A DNA stretch of 36,156 nt from Levilactobacillus koreensis JCM 16448 (GCF_001435525.1 NZ_AZDP01000053.1:55167-91322); one strand, 5' to 3'. Counted from the first letter of the stretch, positions 24,805 to 33,102 are shown. The notes: a model not told the origin generated them from the letters alone. Made by a program: numbers and translations.

Positions 24805-27453
24805 ATGGCCAAAGTACCATTTTATCAAGAATCGGCTGAACGACTGTACCAGAATCTACAGACTAGTGACCGAGGATTAAGCTCACAAGTCGCACAAGAG
24901 CGACTCGAAAAGAACGGACGTAACGCGTTAAATCAACAAAAAACGACGTCTTTGCTCCAGAAATTTTTAGCACAGTTTAAAGACTTCATGATTATTGTGC
25001 TGATGGTGGCTGCGGTGATTGCCGGGTTGACCGGTGAAGTAGTCGACGCTGTGATTATCTTACTAGTGGTCGTCTTGAATGCCGTCTTTGGAGTCTTCCA
25101 GGAGGCGAAAGCCGAAGAGGCCATTAACGCCTTAAAGGAAATGTCGGCACCGAGTGCAACGATTCGGCGGGATAATCAGGTTATGAGTGTCAAGAGTGAT
25201 GAGCTGGTCGTGGGGGACATTGTCCTGCTGGAGGCCGGCGATATCATTCCCGCCGATCTTCGGTTGCTCGACGTGGCTTCCCTGAAGGTTGAGGAGTCAG
25301 CCCTGACTGGGGAGTCTGTCCCCGTGGAAAAGGCGGATGCCGTCTTGACCGAAGACGATTTAGCCATCGGTGACCGGCATAACATGGCGTTTATGAATAG
25401 TAACGTCACGTACGGCCGCGCGACCGGGGTCGTTGTGGCTACCGGGATGCAAACGGAAGTGGGACGCATCGCCGGGATGCTAGAAGCCGCCGACGAAACG
25501 ACGACGCCACTCCAGGCCAATCTGACGCAACTCGGGAAGTCCCTGACTATCCTGATTCTGGTAATTGCTGCCATCGTCTTTGTTATGGGGATGTGGCGCC
25601 AGGCCGAAAGCCTGATCGACATGCTGTTGACGGCCATCTCGTTAGCCGTTGCTGCGATTCCAGAAGGTCTGCCCGCCATCGTCACAATTACCTTGGCGTT
25701 GGGGACTCAGCGGATGGCCAAGCGCCATGCCATTGTGCGGAAGCTACCTGCCGTGGAAACGTTGGGGAGTACCGACATCATCGCCTCGGATAAGACCGGG
25801 ACACTGACGCAGAACAAGATGACGGTCGAAAAAGTTTATGAAAACCTCGAATTGCCCGATTCACATACCCTGAATTTTGACCGCGACAACCGGTTGGCAC
25901 AGGTTATGATTTTGAGTAACGATACGAAGATCACGGCCGATGGTTTAGCTGGTGACCCCACGGAAACGGCATTGGTCCAGTATCAATTGGACCGCGATTA
26001 CCCGGTCGAACAGGTCTTAAAGGACATGCCCCGCGTGGCTGAAATTCCTTTTGACTCCGAACGAAAATTAATGTCCACGGTCCATCCATTGGCTGACGGT
26101 CGCTTCTTGATTGCCGTCAAGGGTGCGCCGGATGAATTGCTCAAACGAGTAACGCAACTGGCAAAGAACGCCACTGTCGCACCATTGACCGACAGTGATC
26201 GCCAAGCCATTTTAACGACCAACCATGAGTTGGCCACGCAGGCCTTACGGGTCTTGGCGTTTGCCTACCGTATCGTCGACCAAGTGCCAGCCAACATGAC
26301 CAGTGAGAGCGTTGAGAATGACTTGATTCTCGCCGGGATGGTCGGAATGATCGATCCCGAACGGCCAGAGGTGGAACAGGCCGTGGCCGACGCCAAGTCC
26401 GCTGGGATTCGGCCGATGATGATCACCGGTGACCACCGCGATACCGCTGCTGCCATCGCTGCACGGTTAGGCATCATCGAAAAGGGCGACACGGCCGCCG
26501 TGATTACCGGTGCCGAATTAGATGACATGGATGATGCGACGTTTGCCAAGAAGGTCGGGGATTACTCGGTCTACGCGCGGGTCGCGCCGGAACATAAGGT
26601 GCGCATCGTGAACGCTTGGCAGAAGCGTGGCAAGGTCGTTGCCATGACCGGAGATGGGGTCAATGATGCCCCTGCCTTAAAGGCTGCCGATATTGGTATT
26701 GGGATGGGCATCACCGGGACCGAAGTTTCCAAAGGGGCCAGTGATATGGTCCTCGCCGACGACAATTTCTCGACCATCGTGGTGGCCGTTGAAGAGGGAC
26801 GGAAGGTCTTCGCTAACATTCAAAAGGCCATCCAGTACCTGCTGTCCGCTAACCTAGGGGAAGTCTTGACGCTGTTCATGATGACCATGTTAGGTTGGCA
26901 GATCTTAGCGCCGGTACACATCTTGTGGATCAACCTGGTAACGGATACGCTACCAGCGATTGCCTTAGGGGTCGAACCGATGGAACGTAACATTATGAAG
27001 CAGCCACCGCGGGGCCGGAAGTCGAACTTCTTCTCTGGTGGGGTCCTTGGCGGAATCATCTACCAGGGTCTACTTGAAGGGGGAATCACCCTGCTCGTGT
27101 ACTGGTTGGCGTTAACGTACCCGGTTCACGCAACGGCCAGCTTAGCCCATGCCGATGCCTTGACCATGGCCTTTGCCACTTTGGGTCTGATTCAACTGTT
27201 CCACGCCTTCAACTCCAAGTCGATTCACGGCTCGATCTTCACGGTCGGCTTGTTTAAGAACAAGTTCTTCAACTGGGCGATTGTGATTGCCTTTGCTTTA
27301 CTGGCGATGACGATTCTGGTGCCTGGTTTGAACAGCATGTTCCACGTAGCTCACTTGGACGTCTTCCAATGGGGAATCGTGTTAGCCGCTTCCTTCATGA
27401 TGATCGTGATCGTAGAAATCGTGAAGTTCTTCCAGCGACGCTTGATGAAGTAA
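24805..27453 (+). CDS. P-type cation ATPase, probable Mn2+ exporter
   Basis: An 882-residue P2A-type ATPase that pumps a divalent cation across the membrane at the cost of ATP. Landmarks: TGES (168-171), phosphorylated D329 in SDKTGTLT, TGDGVND (615-621), PEGLP in M4 (286-290), and NLVTDTLPA in M6. About ten membrane helices: two before the actuator domain, two before D329, six at the end. These ion-site residues also suit Ca2+, and automated annotation would probably say calcium pump. The Mn2+ riboswitch just upstream points to manganese export. ATG 24805 has AGGAGG 8 bases upstream. Confidence 0.93.
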   Translation: MAKVPFYQESAERLYQNLQTSDRGLSSQVAQERLEKNGRNALNQQKTTSLLQKFLAQFKDFMIIVLMVAAVIAGLTGEVVDAVIILLVVVLNAVFGVFQEAKAEEAINALKEMSAPSATIRRDNQVMSVKSDELVVGDIVLLEAGDIIPADLRLLDVASLKVEESALTGESVPVEKADAVLTEDDLAIGDRHNMAFMNSNVTYGRATGVVVATGMQTEVGRIAGMLEAADETTTPLQANLTQLGKSLTILILVIAAIVFVMGMWRQAESLIDMLLTAISLAVAAIPEGLPAIVTITLALGTQRMAKRHAIVRKLPAVETLGSTDIIASDKTGTLTQNKMTVEKVYENLELPDSHTLNFDRDNRLAQVMILSNDTKITADGLAGDPTETALVQYQLDRDYPVEQVLKDMPRVAEIPFDSERKLMSTVHPLADGRFLIAVKGAPDELLKRVTQLAKNATVAPLTDSDRQAILTTNHELATQALRVLAFAYRIVDQVPANMTSESVENDLILAGMVGMIDPERPEVEQAVADAKSAGIRPMMITGDHRDTAAAIAARLGIIEKGDTAAVITGAELDDMDDATFAKKVGDYSVYARVAPEHKVRIVNAWQKRGKVVAMTGDGVNDAPALKAADIGIGMGITGTEVSKGASDMVLADDNFSTIVVAVEEGRKVFANIQKAIQYLLSANLGEVLTLFMMTMLGWQILAPVHILWINLVTDTLPAIALGVEPMERNIMKQPPRGRKSNFFSGGVLGGIIYQGLLEGGITLLVYWLALTYPVHATASLAHADALTMAFATLGLIQLFHAFNSKSIHGSIFTVGLFKNKFFNWAIVIAFALLAMTILVPGLNSMFHVAHLDVFQWGIVLAASFMMIVIVEIVKFFQRRLMK

Positions 27454-27506
27454 TGTTAAATGGGTAATCGTTTGGCTAGTTAACAGACACTGGTCAAATG
27501 GTTAGG

Positions 27507-27554
27507 GGCCCACTCTGTGACTGTCAGTCTTGACGGTTGCGGGGTGGGCTTTTA
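27507..27554 (+). terminator. Rho-independent terminator after the ATPase gene
   Basis: GCCCACTCTGTGACTGTCA pairs with TGACGGTTGCGGGGTGGGC (many G-U pairs) around a 4-base loop, followed by TTTT. Confidence 0.85.
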
Positions 27555-27689
27555 TGGTGATGTAGCTTACGGCAATGTGAAATGACAAGCATAGACTAAT
27601 TGTGAGTGTAGATTAGGGTTGAAATTCAGGGGACACCGCGCACTCAGTACTTACCAGAAGAGCGTACGACCAGAGTCGCGGGCGGCCAT

Positions 27690-27721
27690 TTGCAACTCCC
27701 CTAGGAAATGTATGTTAAAAT
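27690..27721 (+). promoter_or_regulatory. Possible promoter of the MoxR-VWA operon
   Basis: An extended -10, TGTTAAAAT, with TTGCAA upstream at a long 20-base spacing, ends 36 bases before the MoxR start. Confidence 0.4.
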
Positions 27722-27756
27722 AATTTTAGACAAATTTCGGAAGGGACGTGACAGGC

Positions 27757-28935
27757 GTGGCATTAACGTATCAAGCGTGTTTACAGGCAACACAGGTGGT
27801 CTTGGCGAGCGGTGCTGTGCCAACCATTGTGGGCGAAGCCGGTATCGGTAAGTCGGCCTTGGTGGCGGATCTCGCACAGCAACGGCACGCGAAGCTCTTC
27901 ACGACCGTGGTGAGTCTGGTAGAAAAGGGCGACCTGGTGATCCCAGTGCCCCCATTGACCAGCGACTCCTTTATTCAAACGGCGCAGTACGGGTCCTTAG
28001 CTGATGTTCAATTTGGGTATTCGCACACCCTAGTCGCCATGATTCGGTACGCCGAGGCCCACCCCGAACAGGAGATCATTTGGTTCCTAGATGAATTTAA
28101 TCGTGGAACGCAGGCCGTTCAAAGCGAATTGATGAACCTGGTTTTACAGCGGCAGATCAACACGTTGACGTTACCTGCACAGGTCCACCTGATTCTAGCG
28201 GAGAACCCAGATGCCACCATGGCCGGGTTCGAGCAGAGCCACTACGGTGTGACGCCGGGGGATGCGGCAATTGCCGATCGAACGACCCGGCTGATCCTAC
28301 GGGCCGATACGGCGACCTGGTTGAAGTGGGCCACAGCGCTAGTTAACGGTGTGCCCCGAATCGCGCCATTGGTGACGCAATACCTGACGGACAATCCCGC
28401 CGACCTACACGTGGTGGGGACGGCCAACGCCACGGACGACGATCTCCAGCCCACACCACGGGCCTGGGAGCGAGTCTCACGCGCCATTCGTGAACTCGAC
28501 ACCCAACACCTCTTTAGTCAAACGGCGGTCGTCACGGCTATCATGCAGGGCAATTTAGGGATGACGGTCGGGACGGCCTTTGCGGGCTTCTTAATGGCTC
28601 AGCGTCCCGGACTGACGGTAGACCAGGCGTTTAACGCCGAAGATGCCGTGGCCGTCTTTCAACAGTTGGCTCCCGCGCAGCAACAGCGAATTCTCTTGAA
28701 CTGCCTAAATGCGGGCCAGAATTGGCCATTAACGGTGAGTGGGAATGCCCAGCGCTTCAGCGAGCTACTCACGAGTTGCGCGCCGGACAGTCAATTTGCT
28801 ATTGCTCAGCAGATGGCTGAACGGGACCGCCTCTTGGAAAATTTAGCGGCGGTTAAGGACCAACAGCCCGGTGTTCGGCGGCTTTATCGACTATTGACGA
28901 CGATTGGGTTGCGGAGCAGTGAAATCGAGGTGTAG
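27757..28935 (+). CDS. MoxR-type AAA+ ATPase
   Basis: A 392-residue ATPase of the MoxR/dynein-related group, thought to work as a chaperone with a VWA partner, here the next gene. Walker A GEAGIGKS (26-33), Walker B IIWFLDEFNR (107-116) and a sensor-1 region LILAENPD (145-152) are clear. GTG 27757 is chosen because AAGGGA lies about 10 bases upstream; GTG 27748 has only 2 bases of spacing. The clients are unknown. Three bases separate it from the VWA gene, so the two are surely co-transcribed. Confidence 0.85.
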   Translation: MALTYQACLQATQVVLASGAVPTIVGEAGIGKSALVADLAQQRHAKLFTTVVSLVEKGDLVIPVPPLTSDSFIQTAQYGSLADVQFGYSHTLVAMIRYAEAHPEQEIIWFLDEFNRGTQAVQSELMNLVLQRQINTLTLPAQVHLILAENPDATMAGFEQSHYGVTPGDAAIADRTTRLILRADTATWLKWATALVNGVPRIAPLVTQYLTDNPADLHVVGTANATDDDLQPTPRAWERVSRAIRELDTQHLFSQTAVVTAIMQGNLGMTVGTAFAGFLMAQRPGLTVDQAFNAEDAVAVFQQLAPAQQQRILLNCLNAGQNWPLTVSGNAQRFSELLTSCAPDSQFAIAQQMAERDRLLENLAAVKDQQPGVRRLYRLLTTIGLRSSEIEV

Positions 28936-28938
28936 GCC

Positions 28939-30258
28939 ATGGTGAGCTTAACGCAGGACTTACAACGCTTACGTCAGGCTACGGCGACCGACGACCGTGA
29001 GCGATTAGCGCAGGCAGCGTATCGTGATGCCGTGTTGTACCTGTTGCAGCAAGACCCCTTTTACGGGAACGTATTGCGGCAACTGGCGGTTACGTTTTGG
29101 GATGCGCCGACTGCCCCAGTGAGTTTGAAGCCAACGGCCCAGGACTGGCAACTTCAGCTGAGCCCGAGTGCCTTGCAACAAACGCCGTGGACCGGTGCGC
29201 AGTGGTTGGCGATGTTGCGACATACGGTGCTACACCTGCTTTGGCGCCACCCCCAACGTTATGCGACGGCCGTGCAGACACCGTCACAGGCGGGACTAGT
29301 TCGGTGGGCGACCGACGCGGCGGTCAACGACTATCTGGCCGATTTGCCGGCCGATGCCATCACTAGTCAAAAATTAGCGCAGTTATTAGAAGAGCCAGTC
29401 TTGCCACGACAGGACTCGGCGGTCTACTTGCAACAACTTCGCCGCTGGCAGGCGCAAAAAGCGACTACCGACTGGCAGTTAGCGGCAGGCGGGCCACAGA
29501 CATTACCGAAAACGGCGCAACACGACGGTCACAGTGGCTGGCGAGGAGCCAACGATGAGGCTGCCGAGACGCGCGAGCAATGGCGCGCCCAGCTCTTTAT
29601 GACAGCTGACCGGGCAATCTCCGCCAAGCAGCGGGGCACCTTGCCTGGTAGCATCCAGGCGGCACTTAAGCCACTAGTGGCTGAGCGGCCATTGGACTGG
29701 CGCGCATTACTGAAACGTGGCTGGGGTCAGGTTCCAGCGGGTCGACAGCCGGCTTACGGCCGGTTCAACCGGCGACAGCCAGCCCGAATGGACCTCCCGG
29801 GAGAAATCGTCCAGACCTGGCGCAAAATCGCCGTCTTCGTCGATGAGTCCGGTTCGATGGGCAGTCAAGAGATCAGCTATCTCCTGGGGCAAATGGCGAC
29901 GTTATTGGTCGTTTATCCGGCGCAGGTGACCGTTTATCCATTTGATACGGTCGTTGACCCAACACAGGGCTTCGCTTTGGAGCGACGACCACAGACACTT
30001 CAGCGGACCGGTGGTGGTGGAACGCGGTTTCAGGCCGTATTCGATGCCTTACCGCGATTGCTTGCCGGCAGCACAGATCAATTAGTTGTTATCTTGACGG
30101 ACGGCTACGGGGAAGAGCAGATCCGACCAACACTACCGGTGACGGTCTTGTGGCTCTTGACTAGCCCAATCGACCAGTTTTCAATCAAGCACGCACCCGG
30201 CACCGTGGTTAGTTTGACGACCGACCCGCAGTGGCAGGTATTAAGGAGGCAACCATGA
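28939..30258 (+). CDS. VWA-like protein with degenerate metallopeptidase-like domain (DUF2201 type)
   Basis: A 439-residue partner of the MoxR ATPase. The C-terminal VWA-like domain has a MIDAS site: D302-x-S304-x-S306 in VFVDESGSMG, GGGGTRF (358-364) and LTDGYG with D388. The N-terminal part resembles the putative metallopeptidase domain joined to VWA-like in the DUF2201 family: LRHTVLHLLWRH (93-104), then WATDAAVNDYL (123-133). A zinc protease would need HExxH; here the Glu is Thr96, so activity is doubtful. It overlaps the next gene by ATGA. Confidence 0.82.
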   Translation: MVSLTQDLQRLRQATATDDRERLAQAAYRDAVLYLLQQDPFYGNVLRQLAVTFWDAPTAPVSLKPTAQDWQLQLSPSALQQTPWTGAQWLAMLRHTVLHLLWRHPQRYATAVQTPSQAGLVRWATDAAVNDYLADLPADAITSQKLAQLLEEPVLPRQDSAVYLQQLRRWQAQKATTDWQLAAGGPQTLPKTAQHDGHSGWRGANDEAAETREQWRAQLFMTADRAISAKQRGTLPGSIQAALKPLVAERPLDWRALLKRGWGQVPAGRQPAYGRFNRRQPARMDLPGEIVQTWRKIAVFVDESGSMGSQEISYLLGQMATLLVVYPAQVTVYPFDTVVDPTQGFALERRPQTLQRTGGGGTRFQAVFDALPRLLAGSTDQLVVILTDGYGEEQIRPTLPVTVLWLLTSPIDQFSIKHAPGTVVSLTTDPQWQVLRRQP

Positions 30259-30545
30259 AGGATTTGACGGCAGCAGAATTACGCGATTTATTGCAGCAAA
30301 CGGCGGCGTACCGCAATGCCCGTGCCATTTTAAATGGTGAGTGGGCGGCGCGGGCCGAAGAAAATCCGTTGTTTCGGGCCCCAATGACGATTGCCGACTT
30401 AAGATTTGCTCGTGATCTGCAGGCGGCCGGTGTTCAGCAGGGACCAGACTTTACCGATTACGCAGCGGTCCAGCGGTGGATCGTGATAAATCGGGAGTCG
30501 TTAACGGCCGATGATTTGGCCTGGTTACGCAAAGATTTTGATTAA
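30255..30545 (+). CDS. Small unknown protein of the MoxR-VWA operon
   Basis: A 96-residue, mostly helical and charged protein, MKDLTAAELRDLLQQ at the start and DLAWLRKDFD at the end, without membrane helix, signal peptide or any motif I know. ATG 30255 has AAGGAGG 6-7 bases upstream and overlaps the VWA stop (ATGA), which argues for a real, coupled gene. An in-frame GTG at 30231 is less likely. By position it may be an accessory factor of the MoxR-VWA pair. Confidence 0.75.
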   Translation: MKDLTAAELRDLLQQTAAYRNARAILNGEWAARAEENPLFRAPMTIADLRFARDLQAAGVQQGPDFTDYAAVQRWIVINRESLTADDLAWLRKDFD

Positions 30546-30569
30546 TTTGAGGGTGTAAAGAAAAAACCC

Positions 30570-30598
30570 TTTACATCATATCCAGAAACTGGTATATT
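30570..30598 (+). promoter_or_regulatory. Promoter of rpsP-khpA
   Basis: TTTACA and TATATT are separated by 17 bases, with TG one base before the -10 (extended -10). A strong promoter, as expected for a ribosomal protein gene, 35 bases before rpsP. Confidence 0.85.
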
Positions 30599-30632
30599 AT
30601 TACACGTTGAAAGAAATACAGGAGGTGTCTAC

Positions 30633-30908
30633 ATGTCAGTTAAGATTCGTTTAAAGCGGATGGGTTCTAAGAAGCGCCCATTCTACCGGATTGTGGTTGC
30701 CGACTCACGGAGTCCTCGTGATGGTCGTTTCATCGAACAAGTTGGAACGTACAATCCAGTTACCCAACCAGCTTCAATCACGTTGAAGGAAGAATCTATC
30801 ATGAACTGGTTGAACAACGGTGCTCAACCTTCAGATACGGTTAAGACTTTACTCTCCAACGCTGGTATCATGAAGCAATACCATGAAGCTAAATACACTA
30901 AAAAGTAG
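30633..30908 (+). CDS. rpsP: 30S ribosomal protein S16
   Basis: A 91-residue ribosomal protein that assists 30S assembly. [20 protein letters not shown] and [22 protein letters not shown] are the family signature. CAGGAGGTG precedes the ATG and codon use is highly optimised. It normally heads the rpsP-khpA-rimM-trmD-rplS operon downstream of ffh; here about 6.3 kb separates it from ffh. Confidence 0.98.
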   Translation: MSVKIRLKRMGSKKRPFYRIVVADSRSPRDGRFIEQVGTYNPVTQPASITLKEESIMNWLNNGAQPSDTVKTLLSNAGIMKQYHEAKYTKK

Positions 30909-30917
30909 TGATTAGCC

Positions 30918-31178
30918 ATGACCGATTTTAAGGCATTAATTCTAGCAATTGTTAGCCCACTCGTCGAGCATCCCGAGGATCTGGTGATTACACCAGTGGA
31001 GACGGAACGTTTTTACGAATATCGGTTAGCCGTTCACCCGGACGATGTCGGCCGGGTCATCGGCAAACAAGGCCGCGTGGCGCAGGCAATCCGAACGATT
31101 GTCTACAGCGTTCGCGTTCAAGGCAATAAGCGGGTGCGTCTCATCATCGATGACCGCCCAACAAAGACTCTCGAGTGA
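30918..31178 (+). CDS. khpA: KH-domain RNA-binding protein KhpA
   Basis: An 86-residue KH protein with the GxxG loop in GRVIGKQGRVAQAIRTIV. KhpA works with KhpB (Jag/EloR) and affects cell elongation and small-RNA control in Streptococcus and Lactobacillus relatives. It follows rpsP by 9 bases; the binding site is weak, suggesting coupling. A probable terminator overlaps its last codons, and two repeats separate it from rimM. Confidence 0.94.
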   Translation: MTDFKALILAIVSPLVEHPEDLVITPVETERFYEYRLAVHPDDVGRVIGKQGRVAQAIRTIVYSVRVQGNKRVRLIIDDRPTKTLE

Positions 31179-31205
31179 GGCGGCAACGTTTCCTCGAGTT
31201 TTTTT
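31170..31205 (+). terminator. Probable terminator after khpA
   Basis: CTCGAG at 31170-31175 pairs with CTCGAG at 31193-31198, followed by seven T. The loop is long (17 bases), but the T-run is good. Confidence 0.6.
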
Positions 31206-31238
31206 GTTCCCAAAAATAAAAATATTAAAGATTTGGGT

Positions 31239-31436
31239 TGTGTGAACTGGTCACACTGCGGCGATCGGAAATTCCGCCTACCATGGGGAACGCCTCCAGC
31301 CAAAGTTCGGGCTTTCGGCTCGCCTCAAAGCCACGGAAAGCGCGTGTCTCTGAGGTCGTCCCACGCTTTAAGTCGGGAAAGAAACCCGTCTAACAGCGTT
31401 GACACGGCTGGCTCCATCCCTGACCGGCTCTGATAG
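31239..31436 (+). repeat. Family B structured repeat, copy 3
   Basis: Hairpins: AGCC/GGCT (31298-31313), CCTCA/TGAGG with inner CACG/CGTG (31323-31355), and ACGCT/AGCGT with inner CGGG/CCCG (31363-31399). ATGGGG near 31283 can pair with CTCCAT near 31412, and TCGG (31265) with CTGA (31420) to close the element. The words AAAGCCACG, CGTGTCT and CTAACA are shared with the other copies. Confidence 0.85.
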
Positions 31437-31522
31437 TCTTTGACCATGAATGAACGCTAGACTTTTTTGTGACATGATCGACACTAATTTTTAATTTTAG
31501 TGTTAGTTTCCATAGGACATCA

Positions 31523-31712
31523 ATGTAAGCCGAGAGGTCGCCAGATATGGGCTCAGGCGCGTCGTTCTGCTTAGTCAGTGGATGATTTTTCCGCTGGCTT
31601 AGCGGAAGACCAACCTTGTAGACTTGGCATTTGCGAGGCTTCAAGTTGTGTCCGCACCGTTTCCAGCCCATATCTGGCGGCCGGTAAGGCGAAGAACACG
31701 ACTATGTTGCCC
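31523..31712 (+). repeat. Family A structured repeat, full copy
   Basis: Arms GGTCGCCAGATATGGGCT (31536-31553) and AGCCCATATCTGGCGGCC (31665-31682) pair with a single G-U. Inside are TTCTGCT/AGCGGAA with inner AGTGGA/TCCGCT, and CTTGTAG/CTTCAAG with inner CTTG/CGAG. Compared with 11282-11465, both sides of the inner stem changed together. Confidence 0.87.
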
Positions 31713-31768
31713 AATTTCAAATTACAATTAAACTATAAATAAAACATTTAAACGAGGAGGCATGTGAC

Positions 31769-32287
31769 ATGGCATATTATACGGTAGGAACTATCGTGAA
31801 CACGCACGGTATCAAGGGTGAGGTTCGGGTCATCGCGACCACGGATTTTCCGGAGAGTCGTTTTGCGGTGGGGTCGACGCTTTACGCTTTTGCGAAAGGC
31901 CAGACGAAGCCGGTGACGTTGACCGTCGCCACGATGCGGAAACACAAAAACTTTTATCTGTTAGGTTTTGAGGGCAAGCCATCGATCAATGACGTGGAGC
32001 TTTACAAGCAGAGCACGTTAAAGGTGACCGATAACGAGTTAGAGACCGGCGACTTACAACCCGGCGAATACTACTATCACCAAATCGTTGGCCTGAAGGT
32101 CGTCACGGAAGACGGCGAAGAACTGGGTGAGATCAAAGAGATCTTGTCACCAGGCGCCAATGATGTCTGGGTCGTTGACCGGCCAGGTAAGGACGACTTG
32201 CTGTTGCCAAAAATCGATGACGTGGTGAAGAAGGTCGACTTAGATGCTGGCCAAGTCACGGTGGAATTAATGGAGGGACTCGAGTAA
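31769..32287 (+). CDS. rimM: Ribosome maturation factor RimM
   Basis: Binds S19 and assists maturation of the 30S head. The N-terminal RimM domain begins [18 protein letters not shown], and the C-terminal PRC-barrel begins about residue 95 with [20 protein letters not shown] and ends in [21 protein letters not shown]. The 172 residues are typical. ATG 31769 has GAGGAGG 8 bases upstream; ATG 31762 is out of frame. It overlaps trmD by one base (TAATG). Confidence 0.96.
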   Translation: MAYYTVGTIVNTHGIKGEVRVIATTDFPESRFAVGSTLYAFAKGQTKPVTLTVATMRKHKNFYLLGFEGKPSINDVELYKQSTLKVTDNELETGDLQPGEYYYHQIVGLKVVTEDGEELGEIKEILSPGANDVWVVDRPGKDDLLLPKIDDVVKKVDLDAGQVTVELMEGLE

Positions 32288-33066
32288 TGCGTATCGATGT
32301 GTTAAGTTTATTTCCCGATATGTTTTCCGGTCCGATGCATGATTCCATCGTGGGTAAGGCGATTGAAAATGGCCATCTGACCATGCCCGTGACGAACTTT
32401 CGGGATTACTCGACCAACAAGCACGGCAACGTCGACGACTATCCCTTTGGTGGTGGCGCCGGGATGCTCTTACAACCCCAACCCATCTTTGATGCCTTAA
32501 AGGCGACCGAGGAACAAGCGGCGGCGGAAGGCTTGCCCAAGGGCCGGGTCATCTTGCTCGATCCTGCCGGGGTGACCTTTGACCAACACGTGGCCGAAGA
32601 ATTTGCCCATGAGGACCATTTGACCTTCCTGTGTGGCCATTACGAGGGCTATGACGAGCGGATTCGGACGTTGGTGACCGATGAGGTGTCCTTGGGCGAC
32701 TTTGTCCTGACGGGTGGCGAGTTGGCCTCCATGGTCATGATCGATGCGACGGTGCGGCTGTTACCGGGAGTCCTCGGCAATTCGGAGTCGGCACCGGGCG
32801 ATTCATTCTCATCCGGCCTGCTGGAATACCCGCAATATACGCGGCCATCAGAGTTCCGGGGGATGAAGGTCCCAGACGTTTTGATTAGCGGCAATCATGG
32901 TAAAATCGATGAATGGCGCGAAAAGGAAGCCCTGCGGCGGACGTACCAACGGCGGCCAGACTTGATCGACCACAAAAAGTTGACCCAGCAGCAGAAACAC
33001 CTCTTGGCCGATGTGCGCATCGAAGAGGAAGAACGCCAGGCTGCCGAACGGGAGTCAAGAAAATAA
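32287..33066 (+). CDS. trmD: tRNA (guanine-N1)-methyltransferase TrmD
   Basis: Makes m1G37 in tRNAs with G36, preventing frameshifts. SPOUT-class trefoil-knot enzyme: [13 protein letters not shown] at the start, [12 protein letters not shown] (115-126) and [14 protein letters not shown] (about 141-154) build the SAM-binding knot. The 259 residues include a typical C-terminal RNA-binding domain. It starts in the rimM stop codon. Confidence 0.97.
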   Translation: MRIDVLSLFPDMFSGPMHDSIVGKAIENGHLTMPVTNFRDYSTNKHGNVDDYPFGGGAGMLLQPQPIFDALKATEEQAAAEGLPKGRVILLDPAGVTFDQHVAEEFAHEDHLTFLCGHYEGYDERIRTLVTDEVSLGDFVLTGGELASMVMIDATVRLLPGVLGNSESAPGDSFSSGLLEYPQYTRPSEFRGMKVPDVLISGNHGKIDEWREKEALRRTYQRRPDLIDHKKLTQQQKHLLADVRIEEEERQAAERESRK

Positions 33067-33068
33067 CC

Positions 33069-33097
33069 TTTACAGGCATTTCGAGATATGATACACT
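33069..33097 (+). promoter_or_regulatory. Promoter of rplS
   Basis: TTTACA and TACACT are separated by 17 bases, with TG one base before the -10 (extended). It starts directly after the trmD stop, giving rplS a transcript of its own with a leader of about 75 bases. Confidence 0.75.
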
Positions 33098-33102
33098 TAA
33101 CT

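Larger units (their letters stand above)
27454..27756. other. Gap between ATPase and MoxR genes
   Basis: It holds the ATPase terminator and a possible promoter (27690-27721). AGGGGA near 27629 and TCCCCT near 27697 form a distant inverted pair of unknown meaning. Nothing else is recognised. Confidence 0.6.
31179..31768. other. Gap between khpA and rimM with B and A repeats in tandem
   Basis: It interrupts an operon that is usually continuous. It holds the khpA terminator, a full family B copy (31239-31436), 86 bases with no recognised signal, and a full family A copy (31523-31712). A TATAAA word at 31734-31739 could be a -10 for rimM but has no well-spaced -35. Confidence 0.8.

Noticed and set aside
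25176-25685. A 169-codon minus-strand frame inside the P-type ATPase gene
   Set aside because: Complement of a well-identified gene, with Ser/Arg-rich low-quality sequence typical of antisense frames.
31390-31671. Open frames across the A and B repeats (also 126-338, 11006-11239, 11328-11684, 14993-15229)
   Set aside because: The frames differ from copy to copy and do not share a conserved protein, whereas the RNA pairing is conserved; no ribosome binding sites precede them.
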